Assembly (NCBI GenBank): GCA_030867875.1
Contig: JAOWCC010000044.1
Span: forward strand, 280,501-344,500
Length of the DNA stretch: 64,000 nt
Direction: 5' to 3'
Origin: Actinernus sp. WN-2022
Lineage: Eukaryota; Cnidaria; Anthozoa; Actiniaria; Actinernidae
Under the pieces are notes generated by a model. The model was not told where the DNA came from and did no database searches. It worked only from the letters and a program-made list of their open reading frames with translations. Positions 37,270 through 49,799 of the stretch are shown in pieces. Numbering within the stretch: the stretch's first letter is position 1; each line of letters opens with the position of its first letter. A program made the position numbers and the translations under genes.

Positions 37270-37790
37270 CCCTATTATTACTCATTCATTATTCATCATC
37301 CTCCCTATTACTCATTCATTATTTATTGCACACTATTACTCATTGATAATTATTTTTCATTCCTAACTATTTATATTCCTCATTAATTATTCATTATCCT
37401 CCCTATTTCTCGTTAACTATTCATTCCTCACTATTATTACTCATTAATAAATATTATTCATTATCCTCACTTTTTTGGGGCTCCATTATCACACATAATA
37501 CTACTTATATCAAGTAATTTTGCAAATATTTTGTACATATGAAAATGTTTCATACACTTATTAGGAGAAAGAAATGACCTTTTGTTGGTCTCAGTGACAT
37601 CACATAATTACCATATTGGAAATAGAAACCTCTATAACTCATAGACACAACACTCAAATCAAGAAATGTTTTGCTATTCTCCTATTATACTTGATGTAGA
37701 GTTGATTTTAATGATACCAAATTTGGCATTATACATGTAGGCACCTTAAGCTTTGAATCAGTGGGTCCTGGAACTCATTGTGTTAGTGTA
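37270..37790 (-). repeat. Dispersed repeat family B, copy 2
   Basis: The reverse complement of the 24840-25300 block, including the CATCACATAATTACCATATTGG region and the ATTCATTATCCTCC low-complexity tail. Confidence 0.6.
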
Positions 37791-38240
37791 AATCTCAAAA
37801 GAAACTAAAGGAATTACAAATATTGGCTTCAGAAACCACTAATCCTAGCAGCAAAGTTTTTCTTCGAGTGATCTACATGTAGTTTCTAGTTTTTGTCTCA
37901 TTCTTGAGACAACTTCCCTGTTGGGAAACCATTTAACTGCATTTGCTTTTTGTTTCTGTGATTTTTTCATTTTGGAATTTTCAGTGAGCTTGTGCTTTTC
38001 TGCAGCAAAATTCTTGGACAGAAATGATGGAAATTTTCACTGAACATTCCTTAATTCAAGAATTGTTGTTATTTACATTTGCACAAGCATGCAGATCTAC
38101 ATGTATAACAGAAATATTAAATTATGCATGATGAGCTCAATCCTAATAACCAATAATCAAACTTGTGCACTTTCTCAGGATACTCCCATAATAATTTATA
38201 ATGTAAATCATCAATACTCTTTAGTAAAAATACCACTTAC

Positions 38241-38369
38241 ATCAACAGAACAGTTCTCCTGGTTTGGCCACCTGTGTTCTCCAGTAACAGTGTTGTAGAA
38301 GAACAAAGTCTCACCAGACTTGCACTTGTATTCATACCACTTACAGTCTTCAGTTGCCATCTCCACAAT
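38241..38369 (-). CDS. WW-domain exon of an unidentified host gene
   Basis: A 129-bp, 43-codon exon with an acceptor TACATTACAG ending at 38370 and a donor GAT|GTAAGT at 38241/38240; both junctions fall between codons. The peptide has the WW pattern: W11-Y-E-Y, G19-E-T, F-F-Y-N-T, G-E-H and W34-P, within WYEYKCKSGETLFFYNT and GEHRWPNQ. WW domains bind proline-rich ligands. Codon use and clean splice sites suggest a live host gene running leftward. The remaining exons are outside my recognition; the exon at 33.9 kb is a candidate partner. Confidence 0.6.
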
Positions 38370-38849
38370 CTGTAATGTATGGGATATAAGGGATATTATT
38401 ATAAAGCTACAAATGTAGTTAACTACATGTACATGTACAAGATATATTGGTCAATTTGAGTTCCATAACTGCAAAATTGAAGCAAACCTGGGTTTTGAAT
38501 GGATTTGAGCCACATAATAAACATATTATTAATCTCGGTTGCTTGGTCCGTACCGTAAGTTATGGATCCTCATTAAATGACTTTACACTGACCAAGAAGC
38601 ATTTTTCATTTACCTCCAAAATATATGCTCAGATTTTCTCCAACTATTCAATCATTATTTTGTGACAGAAACATTGAACAGAACAGCCCAAATAAGTAAG
38701 TGTGATGCCTGAAAATAAAAAAAATCCCTGACTGTTCCCTGACTTTTCATTGAAATTTGGAATTTTCCTGACCAAATCTGAATTTCCCTGACAATTATTC
38801 CCTAACCTAAATTATTCCCTGAATTTTACTTGACTGTGGGAACCCTGTT

Positions 38850-40320
38850 TTTAACTCATGGATGTGCGCAAGCGCAGAACACGAGTTATCAGTAGGGTAA
38901 CTCGTGTTCAGTAGCTAATTTATTCATCGTTTTATGGTGTGTAGATCAGGGACTCTCCGTTGGATGTCCGAATAGTGTTCGATATTCCGAAGATATATTT
39001 ACTGATGCTTATGGTATACGTCCAAGAATTGAAAGATTTGGTCATGCAGGAGAAGATGTATTGATGGTGCCTTCCTAATGCCAGACACTCCAAACCTGGA
39101 CAGACATGGTAGTGGGTCCCTATCAATCACTTAGTGGTGATGACGTAACAATGACATCATCGGTCACATGATTTTAAGTAAATCCCCATATCTCCCTCAT
39201 TTCTAATGCCAGACAGTTCAAACTTGGACATGTATATTATTACTTTCCCACGATTCACTTAGTGGTGATATACCAAAACAGCTCACTGACCATCCACGAG
39301 TTGCCCTTAGGGGCCCTATGCTTGTGTCTACTGATTCCATGAAGCTGTAGGCACTATGCTATTGGAAAGCAATGACATGTGATGATTGATATGTTGAAAT
39401 TGTTGGTCACAGGAGGAGATTTTCAACATCCAATCAGAGATGGAACGACTATCACATTAGTCTAGGCATGAGCCAATTATTTTATCATTTTAACAACATA
39501 TATGTGGGCAGTTTATAAACAGACTATGCATGCTTACATTCTTCAAATGGTATTGGCAGCTGTATTAACACTGTATATTTCTTAAAAAAGGTGTGATCTT
39601 GATATACATGTACACATCTAGTTACAGACCTCACTACATTTAGTAAGTTGAGGAATTTCAATTTGATGTTTATACATCTACAGGTAAAATGAGCATTGCA
39701 ATTTACTTGGCATAGCCTTCAACCAATGAAAGACAGGTTATCTTCAATAAGGGACTAACTATTTATCAATTATTCCCCAAAGTGAAAGTGACTATAGTGG
39801 TGGATATTTACGGAGCCTCCACTAGTCATCACACTTAGGGAAATATTTGTTTTAGCAGAAATATAGCCAGCCTAAAAGTACTGAAAACACATTGACAAAT
39901 TAATGAATTATGTGCATGCAAGACCAAAAACAGTAAATAGCGCTGGATATTCCATGTTTGACAAGCCACTCTAGACCGTGCTCTACCAACTTATAAGCTT
40001 CAAACATAGGGCCCAAAAGGGCAACTTGTGGATGGTCAGTGAGCTATTTTGTGTTGTGTTATTGTGGACATTGTTGGCAGAGCCTACATTTGTTTAGTGT
40101 GTGACAAGATTAGTTTCACTGAATGCCTGTTTAGCAGAGAGTGCAAAAAATCATGTGACCGATGATGTCATGGTTATCACATCACCACTAAGGGGTTTGA
40201 GGGGACCCAATACCATGCCTGTCAAAGTTTGAGATGCCTGCCATTAGAAATTAGTGAGATACGTGCATGTACTAAAATAATGTGGCCCATGACGTCATTG
40301 TTAAAGTGCATATGAGCCCA
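38850..40320. repeat. Dispersed repeat family C, two further copies in opposite directions
   Basis: 38850-39330 follows the direction of the 28-kb copy (AACTCATGGATGTGCG, AATCACTTAGTGGTGATG). About 39990-40320 is the reverse (CTTGTGGATGGTCAGTGAGC, ATGTGACCGATGATGTCAT). GACCATCCACGAGTTGCCC at about 39288 pairs with GGGCAACTTGTGGATGGTC at 40018. Confidence 0.6.
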
Positions 40321-41110
40321 ATTTTTGTATCATTAAAATCGATTCTCCATCAAGTAAATAGTTGAACTTTTTATATATATTTTTAATTGAGTGTGGCATC
40401 TATGAGTTATAAAGGTTTCTATTTCCAATATGCTAATTATGTGATGACATGTGAGGCCAACAAAAGGTCACTTCTTTCTACTTGTGAATGAAACTGTTTC
40501 TGATTTATACAAAATATTTGGTAAAATCACTGATATAAGGCCCAAATATTACATGGATGTTTAGATAAATATGTATATTTCTGCCAAGTGATAGGAAAAA
40601 CAAAATTTCAAAATGCCTTAACCATCCTGAACTTCATTTATACAAGTGTTACATAAAAAAATTAATCTCGCAGGGCAAAATTACATCAGATAGGCTGGTT
40701 TTTATTTCTCCTAACTATGTGTAACGTACCAAACATTAATCCATGAACTACAAATATTCCCTGCCCCACCCCCCTGGAAATGGCATACCCATTTGTTTTT
40801 GCAAAATGTCTCAGGAACGTCATTCATGACAAAACTGATTGGTTTCTAAGTTTTCAAGCCCAACACAGAACCACACTATTAATGTTAAACAGTTGCCCAG
40901 GCCCTGCTCGGCCTAGCAAAAAGTGAGAAAGAAATGCCTTAACACCCCCTGAACTTCATTTGTGCGAATAACACATCAAATAGATGTTCTAGTTGGGTAA
41001 AATTACATCAGATAGGCTGGTTTTTATTTCATTAACTATTTGCTACATACATGTACCAAACATTAATTAAGTATTTAATGATTGTATTATTTCTATGATT
41101 ATCTTTAGGA
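40306..41110 (+). repeat. Dispersed repeat family B, copy 3
   Basis: It opens with TAAAGTGCATATGAGCCCAA (compare TAAAGTGCTTATAAGCCCAA at about 24850) and shares ATATGCTAATTATGTGATG. Two later stretches, CTGAACTTCATTTATACAAG and CTGAACTTCATTTGTGCG, are an internal duplication. Confidence 0.6.
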
Positions 41111-41177
41111 ACTATTATTTTTATATGTGATTATGTGGTCATGCATCTTAATGTTGTGTCCAATTATTTGTGTCTTT

Positions 41178-41535
41178 TATGGGCTATATTGCTATGATAA
41201 TCCAGCATATTCACAGAATGGGCAAATAGACTATTCTGTTTCTGGCTAACATAATTATTGTATTTGTTGTGCTACATGTACATGTACATGTATATAATTC
41301 TTGTTAATTGTTGATACATTTTACATAATTATGCATGTTGTGTCAGATTTTAGTCTAATAATTGTTGTGCCTTAAATCTATGGGTTATTGCTGTGATAAT
41401 CCAGCATAGTCACAGACTGGCCAAATAGACTATTGTGTTTCTGCTATATAATCCTGATGTGTGCTAGTTTTTAGCCTAATTTACTGTGCCTTTTATGGGC
41501 TAATGCTATGATTATTCAGCATAGTCACGGACCTG
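41178..41535. repeat. Three partial repeats ahead of the recombinase relic
   Basis: TTATGGGCTATATTGCTATG with ATAATCCAGCATATTCACAG (41178) is repeated at 41377 and 41491 with small changes, spaced about 200 and 114 bp. They lie directly upstream of a DIRS-type recombinase remnant and could be part of that element's repeats. Confidence 0.55.
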
Positions 41536-41587
41536 CTAGTTTACCGTGCTGGTGTAAGCAGCCATTAATGGAGCTAGCGCAAATGGC

Positions 41588-42108
41588 GTGACGATGCTAA
41601 GAACAGCTGTGAAGGAGACTTTGGACTGGCCAGATGGGCTTTTTTATCACTGGCTTATTACCGCTTTTCAGGTTCTCTTCAAGCATACCAAAACGATACA
41701 GTTCGGGAAACGACGTTTAGTATTGCCGCTACTTAGCATACCAAAATCTCCACTCTGTCCAGTGCATATGTACGTGAGTATGTGTTCAATGATTCCAGCT
41801 TCCAACACATCTCCTGCATTCGTATTGCCCGCTAAATCAGGAAAAGTCACCCCTATCACAAAAGTTCAATACGTCTCTTTTTTTTCGTGACCTGCTTCGT
41901 CGGGCTGGTGTTCAGAATTATGAGAGTTACTGAGGGCACTCCTTTAGACGCGGGGCTGCATCATGAGCTTTTCACCTGGGAGTGCTGGGTGAAGTTATTC
42001 AGGTCTATGGGGATTGGACATCCGATGCCTATAATTAAGTCATACCTAGAGTTATCAACGTCAGCTAAACTTCAATTAGCTCAACGTATGCGTGCCGTAT
42101 TAGGTTAG
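41588..42108 (+). pseudogene. DIRS-type tyrosine recombinase, degraded
   Basis: The first frame carries FKHTKTIQFGKRRLVLPLLS and KSPLCPVHMYVSM, then a shift occurs at a T run (41878-41885). In the next frame GHSFRRGAAS, the H-x-x-R catalytic block, is followed by GEVIQVYGDWTSDAY, with stops before and inside it. A last shift restores KSYLELSTSAKLQLAQRM, where the catalytic Tyr (YLE) lies. The order H-x-x-R, GDWxSDAY, YL matches recombinases of DIRS/PAT-like retroelements. These integrate by strand exchange rather than a DDE enzyme. No RT of that element is nearby. Non-functional. Confidence 0.65.
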
Positions 42109-42384
42109 CAGATTCCTTTTTGGGTTTTTGGAGGGTCAGAGGAGTTTATTCTAGTTGATGTGTAGTTCAGAACCTTGTAATGTACCTTGGAAGGTTCGAA
42201 TAAACTTCTCTCTCTGCCAACAAAAAGGAATCTTGTTATTATTTGTATGTTGTTGTTCGTGAAGTCTTCTATAAGGGAAATTAAATGTATATGATTGCAT
42301 TCGATTGAACCGATTCGTCTGGTATAATATTTTAAAACATGTATGAGTGATAAACCTCAAATTTGTCATTAAATTTCACCCAAT

Positions 42385-43720
42385 AATCGAAAATTTCCTA
42401 TTGAGAATCACTAGCAAATCAAACATTTTAGAACGACAAATTCCACAAATATTGACAGGGGATGACAAAATCATGTGGAGTTTTGTCGTTATAAAATGTT
42501 TGATTTTCTAGTGATTCTCAATAGGAAATTTTCGATTGGAGTCGTAAACTACACTTGATCCACATCTTCTGACAGCTCAAATATGACCCAAAGTGTAGTT
42601 TACGACTCCAATCGAAAATTTCTTATTGAGAATCGACAAAATTCCATTTACAGTATGTTGCCCTAATTCCGGCCGGTCCCAATTCCAGCCACTTTGTCTT
42701 TGAAACTCGATTATTCTCCGTAAACTATAAATAAACAAACGACACAATCCGATAAATTATTGATTAGTGTGCTTTCGTAAACTATTGTTGTGGGCGTCCT
42801 GTCATCTTTTTAGGCGGGGAAATCCAAGCTTTTGTAAAGGTAAGTCGAGTCTCAATTTCTCCAAGTGTGTCTTTTGACTGTACTTTGAATTGGGTAATAA
42901 AGCAACAGAAGCGTTTTCTTGCAAAGTAGGGTATGTGAAATGTTGATTTTTGGCATAGATGAAAATCTAAAGATTACCTCAGTTCTGAGAGGAAAATTAG
43001 TCTGAACGGTTTCAAATTACGGAGTGCAACTTCAACTAAAAGTCCGCCTATATTTTCGTTTGGTGTGCCTAATTCCGGCAACTAAACTGTAAACAAGCGT
43101 TTTTGTCGTGTTTATTGCCGTACTCTCGTTACACTGAGGGTCATAGAAACAGTGGGCGTCTCTGAAATGCATGAAAGCCTTCTCCACCGCAATCAAAATG
43201 ACATTATGCGAACCATTTTGCGATATCCAAAGATGAGCGATTGAGCGAACAAACCAGCAGTTGTCATGTCATCGTGGGCGCAGTTGTTGTAATACAGGGA
43301 TCCTGATTCATATTTTTTTATCTCAAATACCTTGACAAGCAGCCACAGGAGTTTCTAGTTGAAATAAGCCGAGAAAATATCGCCAAAACTTCAAGTACAC
43401 ATCTTTATTCTTATCGGCCGGAATTAGGGCAACCCTACCGGAATTATTTAGGGCAACCAATTTGAACAATATTTTTAGAAATAACTTGGTTAAATCGTGA
43501 AGAAAAACGAATCAAAACTTTACAATAGGGTTAATGAAGGATAAGCTAATCTCGTGGGAAATTTCCTGATCGATGCTTTTATTCAAGATAAGTTATAATG
43601 ATAAATGCAAAAAATGGCCGGAATAAGGGCAACATACCGTACATGTTTGATTTTCTACTTCTAGTGATTCTAAATAGGACATTTTCAATTAGAGTCGTAA
43701 ACTACACTTTATCCCACAAA
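42385..43720. repeat. Array of interlocking palindromes split by a TIR element
   Basis: Unit A (CGAAAATTTCCTATTGAGAA) at 42391 is inverted at about 42515 and direct again at 42612. Unit B (GATTGGAGTCGTAAACTACA) at 42534 is inverted at about 42594. Another X-A-B set in the same direction as the second resumes at 43645-43712 after the inserted element. At least three overlapping hairpins of 25-60 bp can form. Confidence 0.75.
42651..43639. mobile_element. 0.99-kb pogo/Tigger-like TIR element, non-autonomous
   Basis: The ends CAGTATGTTGCCCTAATTCC and GGAATAAGGGCAACATACCG are inverted, with TA on both sides (42649-42650, 43640-43641). The motif GGAATTAGGGCAAC recurs in the subterminal parts (43424-43462 and, reversed, near 42680 and 43070), like transposase sites. 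A CAGT start plus a TA target fits the pogo branch of Tc1/mariner. No transposase frame remains. Confidence 0.75.
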
Positions 43721-44222
43721 AGCACTTACCGAACGAATACGAAGTGAACTGTTCCAAAATTCGGGTTGTAGCTAACAGCAAACAGCGACTTCTGACACTT
43801 CTCTCACATGCGACAGGACGACGCCATCTTGATTTCAACTTTCGCGGGACCGTCCCACTGTGGACCACAGGAAACCCGGTATTTTCGATTTGTACCACAA
43901 GGAAGTCCGATATTTTCAATTTCTGTGCTAAAAAGCCCGGTTCAAGTGTCGATTATCAGTAGCCTGCGAAAAACCCGGGGAAAAAAACAGAAACGATTGC
44001 GAAAAACCCGGAAAAAAACCCACAGAAACGCTTGCTACGCAGGCTAGTTATCAGCGGATTGATATGTGGCACACCACAGGCAGCCCAAGCTAATGATTTG
44101 TACAAAGAATGTATTTGAAATTTTAGAAAAATCAGTGCTAAGAAAGTCACAAATAATCGGAGAGTGGTTTGTTTATATCAAATGCAAATTAACGTTGCGT
44201 CCCGCATGTAACACGAAGCTCA

Positions 44223-44284
44223 AGCTAGCCGGCTCTCCGGTGTAAAAAAAACATTTTCGAAAAACACACCGGAGAGCCGGCTAG
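44223..44284. repeat. GC-rich hairpin CTAGCCGGCTCTCCGGTGT
   Basis: Arms of about 20 bp pair perfectly around an A-rich loop; it touches the left end of the next element. Confidence 0.8.
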
Positions 44285-44288
44285 GCTA

Positions 44289-46770
44289 CCCTGGGTTCCA
44301 GAGGTTAATTTTGCCTTTCGTTGGTAAAGGCGCGAGGATCGTCGAGTGCGCGGACGGCAACATTTAACCTCTGGGCCAAGTCTGTTTGAACTTAATTTAT
44401 TCATCCAAAATATGGAGACCGATAGCCATTGGCTAACGCTCACAACAGCCTGTAATTGGATAATACCAGAAGTCCATAACCAGAAGTGTCCATCTCCCAC
44501 TATAGGGTTTGGCCCATCAGTTTACAGAGTAGTCTATTTATAGAATGCTTTTCCCGCCACCTCGCAGCCAATCATATTCTTCGAAATTTTATCAGCAACA
44601 CCTGATTGGCTAAGACAGCGATTTCCTTTGTTTGTAATATTGTACAGCTAATTATATAAGCGACAACATTTTGGCGGACAAGGCAGTGTATAAACCTCTG
44701 ATGATCAGCTATTTCTCATTTATAACTTGCAAGAACTAGTGAGCACCACATGTCCAGGAAAGGCCATTAGTCCATGTAAACCAGAACATGTGGTTCCTTT
44801 GTAACCTTTTATTTTCCCGTTTCATCTGAATAAGACTTCGTGTTTACAGCAGCGTGTGATGTATACAGAACGAAGCTAAGTTTTGCCTTTTGGTTCATAA
44901 ACGCAGATTTTTGTAGTGATTATTTGGCATATAAAATACAGCGAGTGATAAATATCACGTATAAATTATGCTATTATTTGATTGATTATAATATGACCAA
45001 AGAAATTTACTGAAAAAGACAATCAGATGTTCTCTCAAGAGTCAAGTGCACCGAGTTTGTTTACTTTTTTGAGTTTCAGCTCAAGTGAAAATCCTGTAAG
45101 TACAAATTTGCGGTTGGCAGATAAAAGAACAGCCCGGCAAATCTCCAAGCAAGGCTTAATAATCGACTGGAGCTGAGAGAAAATTGCTATAATCCGTGAA
45201 AAAAAAAAAATTTCTGGTACACTGGACACTAGCAAAAAGCGAAGTTTGATTTCAGGCAGTTCATCAAACACAATGAAACAGTTGTCACTTTGCTGTTTTA
45301 TTAGAAAAACACTAACTGTTATACATGTCCAAGAATAAACTTTACAATCGAAAACTGAACCGCAACTATCGTAGCTGGAAATGAAATTCCAGTTTTTAAA
45401 ATTAGTACAAGCAAGGTTTTTTTTTCTTCAGGCAACTTGAGTCTTGAACAAGATTTGAATCAACTGCCTCACGCGGCAACGGGTCACATGTGACCGAGTT
45501 TCCAAGGATTTCAATGGATTAAAAACATAACAATTAAATAAAAATTTAAGAGTAAACTTGGCTTACTTTGATGTAGTTTTGTCCTTGTATAATGTCAGTT
45601 GCTCCTGGCCAGTTGTTTCAGCGAGATGAATGTAAATTTTCGGTTCCGTTTTCATTCATTGCCATTGATTCAAACTTTTATACTTGTCGCTAGTCAACTG
45701 GTCACTTGAAGACTTGAAAAGCACTTTGAACTTTCTCAAATCACCCCAAGATTCCATTAGCAGAGGCACAGATGATCAGTCTATACATTTCTTTTCATTT
45801 CAATTCCAAAATCTTCAATTTCAGTCGTCAAAAGCCCAACATTTGCCACCGTAGCTTTGTAGTTTGTAGCAGCGCTTGGCGACCTGTATGTACTGAGCTT
45901 CAAACCGGGGGGTACCGCTTGCATAATAAAGGGGAGGTATGTGAGGTGTCGTCTTCAGAGCCCGACCCAGTTTGCAAAATAAAATGTAGTGAAGGTGTTC
46001 TTATTAACCAGAATTTCCATGAACTTTATGAAAATCAACCCGAATTGATAGTTGATTTGCTCCAAAACAAGACTCGGTTCGCCAAATTGGGCTCAAATTG
46101 CAAACCTGTACCCCGTACCGCCGCACATCTCATTTACGTCGTGTACATTAGTGCCCCCCGGAGTCCTAACTCCCGCATCTGAGCCAATGTCCGCCATTGT
46201 TTTTTACCCGCGAAATTTGAGATTAGCATTTCTAAAAATAGACTACTCTGTAAACTGATGGGCCGCTACCCCAATACCAGATGGACACTTCTGGTTATGG
46301 ACTTCTGATAATACCCATCACGTGTCCAAAACCGCTCACGTTGAGTGCGCTCGATGTTCGAAATGGCGTGCAGTGATGATTGCGTAAGCAGCGCGCGCGA
46401 AGTAAAATTGAAAACTTTTCACCCGAAACTTCCCCTTTCTCTGCAGTTTTCTTTATCAACTACGTGCAAGAAATACGTGTGTACAAAGCTAGGTTACATT
46501 TAACGTCAGAATCTTTGGTTTCAAGACTTTGTGAAATGGTAGTGTAATTTGAATTGGTGTTTCGACTTTTTTCACTGGTCTTTCAATTTTCAAATATAGC
46601 TTGCGCTGCTCTTAGCCAATCAAAATCTAGACCTTTTTTGCTGACGCATTATTCTGCATGAAAACGAGATTCAAACAGACCTGGCCCAGAGGTTGAATTT
46701 GTTTTGCCTTCCGCGCGGCTCGCCGAATTTACCAACAAAAGGCAAAACATTTAACCTCTGGAACCCAGGG
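44289..46770. mobile_element. 2.48-kb TIR element with TA target
   Basis: The ends CCCTGGGTTCCAGAGGTTAA and TTAACCTCTGGAACCCAGGG are inverted, with TA flanks at 44287-44288 and 46771-46772. Pairing continues over about 100 bp at each end (CTCTGGGCCAAGTCTGTTTG against CAAACAGACCTGGCCCAGAG). A second matching pair lies deeper: 44466-44545 and 46220-46315 (CCATAACCAGAAGTGTCCAT and CTTCTGGTTATGGAC), so the ancestral arms were about 250 bp and the right one has gained sequence. The interior frames are unremarkable; no transposase recognised. Confidence 0.75.
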
Positions 46771-46772
46771 TA

Positions 46773-49091
46773 CGGCTAGGCGGGCTAGCAGGCTAATATC
46801 AAGCTCTAATAAAAGTGTCAATCATTACACTGTAATGTTATGCAGCATAACAACATATCTGCTAAGATTTAGTCATTTATCACAGAGTTAACACAGAAAG
46901 AAAACACACTGGCAACTTCACCTTTTAGCTTGGCTATCCAAGTTAAGGGTCTTCGTTTTCAATATTTTTTAAACGAAGGCCCCAATTTCCTCTCTCGGAC
47001 TTTATCGTAACTTACCGAAAACTTAGCGATTCTATGAATCGGGGAACGAATAAGAACTAATATGAAACCGGAAGTACGAAGGTGGTACGTGTAAATAGCA
47101 TCCGATTCGCTCCCAACTCCATTCCAACACAATAGCCCGATTTTAAAACTCTGTAGCAACAGTACAGATTTTTGCAAAAGTAAAATTCCATAGTTCCAAA
47201 GATTGTAGCAAAAAAGTGAATAAATCGCCGTGGCCCATCTATACGCGTAAACATCGAAAGGCGATACATTTATCACAGAGCTAACAGAAAGAAAGCCCCG
47301 GCTAAACTATGACACATGTCAGTTGCCAGCACCGACTAGCTTCCTCCGCAGGCATTTCTAATTTTCGAAGAAATCAGATGTGCTCCATGTGGCAGGTGAA
47401 GAAAAGACAGGTAACACAATTCACGATTTTCCCGCGGTTTTTCCGGTACTTATAGATGGCTGCGGAGGAGGCTAAGCACCGACAATATTATCCGGTTTAT
47501 AGACGGAATATCCAGTTGATAAAAGCACGCCCCGGCGGTACCGTAGTCCTGAAAGTAGCATAGGTCGTTACTGTCGATTTGTGCAGCCCTGACCATACGT
47601 TACTTTCGCGGCGTAAATTTCGTTTGAAATTCCTGAAAACAAGCCGGCTAATCAGGTCAAATATGATAACGTCTCGCAAACTACTGTACGACATACTATG
47701 AGGGTCATTTCTTTAATTACTCATAAACCTGATTCTTTACATTTTTACTTGAATATTTAACAAAACAAGAGCCCATCTGGGCTTTCACTCGGGCCACATG
47801 AGATTGAAGATGAAATACACTGTCATTTGAAATCCTCTTAGTAACAAGTCGTGCTTTAATTCGCCAGTGAGAACGTCATAAAAACAGACTGGTCTATTAA
47901 TTGCTTTTATGACATGACTATGATAACGCAGGATTTGAACAACAGAATACTGGCAATTCAAGTGTATAAATGCAATACAATGACATATTCAGACTTTGAA
48001 TTTGATTGAAAATAGATCAAAAACTCTGGGAAATGTCCGGCTAAAACTGTATGAATAAATGTGAAATGAAACATAAATTTCATAGCAAGAAAAAAATTGT
48101 AATTCCTAATGAGAAAGCTCTTCTAAGCCGCTTCTCAAATTCACAGACTGTTTCACAAAAACATTTGCGCTTATCGACCCAAGAGTTCAGTTGAATCATC
48201 CCACCTTCGTGCACTGAATCGGAATGAAAGTCGAAGCCTACCTCGAACTTAACTTTCAGCTAACCTGTTTCCTTTCATTCCACAATTAATAATAATCTCA
48301 TAAAGTAAGCCCGTATATAGCTTTCAATAAATTTGCCAGTGTCTGATTGAAACAGCTAGATCTTTTCCAATTTCTCTCACGAGTCACGGCAGAAGACAGT
48401 CTCAAACTACAAAACTTGAATTGTTATCCTCTTCACAGTAACGTAATTTAACGTCTCAGATATTATATATATGCCCTACTTCAGCTAGCGCTGTGCATTT
48501 CAAGTACTTTTTCCTCTCTCTTTGCTGGCAGTTCATGCTTCTTGTTCGTGTAGTTGCCCCGCTGAGCCGTAACCAGAAAACGAGCACAGCATTTCAGTTG
48601 GCATACACTGAAAACATCTGCTTAACTAAGATTTGTAAAAATCTTAGCGGATCATGTAAATATTCCGCTTGGCTCAATTGAGGGTTTCTGCCGTCAAAGT
48701 TCATTTTTTGTTTCAGTTTTCCCCATATTAGCCGACATGTATAATGTCTCGAGCTCTCAATCCAGTAGAAAGACTCTTGTTATTCTGTCGTAAAACATGC
48801 CTTAGCTGTACAAGACCTGACCCAAATTTATGTTGTTTGCCCACGATGGAATAGATTTCTGACAATGACTCATTGAAAGTGATATCTCCTTGTCTCGCCT
48901 AGTCTGAGAGCTTTGAACTTTCTTATCTGAGCGCGCCTGACGAAATCTAACCTTTGATTATAATTCGATACCCGTTGATATCCAAACGTGTTTGGATATT
49001 GTATTTCGCTTACGTTTCTAAATGTACATTGGATCTGTCCAGACAGCGCTGATCGAATGTATTACGGCTCCTGATTGTTCATATATTTTTA
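46773..49091. other. Stretch without a recognisable gene
   Basis: AT-rich. It includes the partial family A copy at 47764-47850. Short open frames at 46959-47276 and 47497-47694 show no family resemblance. Confidence 0.4.
47764..47850 (+). repeat. Dispersed repeat family A, partial copy
   Basis: AACAAGAGCCCATCTGGGCT and the following 65 bp match the start of the 49352 copy, then stop. Confidence 0.7.
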
Positions 49092-49290
49092 TGGTCAACA
49101 AGAGCGCCAGTTGAAATATTCTGAGCCTGTTGGAAGGCTTTCGCCCTCGCGGGTCGACCATTTTGATTTACTGTATTAAATTATGTAAATAAATTAACCT
49201 GGCGAGTGTTACGTGACCAGCACAGTGCGATCTGATTGGTGGTGAACTTGACCTTTAACGCATGCGCAGAAATTTTGCGACACCCAACAA
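49092..49290 (+). repeat. Dispersed repeat family D, copy 1
   Basis: AACAAGAGCGCCAGTTGAAA to GCATGCGCAGAAATTTTGC matches 52074-52380 in the same direction; the second copy has an extra internal stretch of about 70 bp. Confidence 0.7.
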
Positions 49291-49351
49291 AAAAATAAAA
49301 AATAACGGCTTGCATTTTAAGACTCGGTGCTACCACAGGCAGCCCGAGTAA

Positions 49352-49799
49352 CAAGAGCCCATCTGGGCTTTCTGCACTCGGGCCACACGAGATTGAAGAT
49401 GAAATACACTTTCATTTGAAATCCTTTTAGTAATATTAACCAAAGGGAAGAATTATTAGCTGAATTTAGCAGTCTTTAGGAGTGGCCGGTAGCGCGGTGA
49501 CTTTCATTGTCTACTCCCCAAGCATATTTGTAATTTAATATTTTTGTTTTTCTCGTATGTTGACCTTTTAATTTAAACACTACTTATTCATGTAACACAC
49601 GTTTACAATTTAGTCTGCTGTTCTGTTATACTGCAGGTTCCGAGTACTAATAGATGATTGTCTCAAATGTATGTTTATATTTGTACCATATTATAAGTTG
49701 TATCCTGTCCATCCTGTGATGGAGCCAGCTATGTCAAGTTATGTGCCTCTATGTAACTTTATCTGCTGTTCTTGTCATTACGAGTCCATCTTGGTAGTT
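49352..49799 (+). repeat. Dispersed repeat family A, full copy
   Basis: Counterpart of 4217-4676, in the opposite direction. Key shared stretches are ACGTTTACAATTTAGTCTGC and GTATCCTGTCCATCCTGTGA. Confidence 0.7.
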
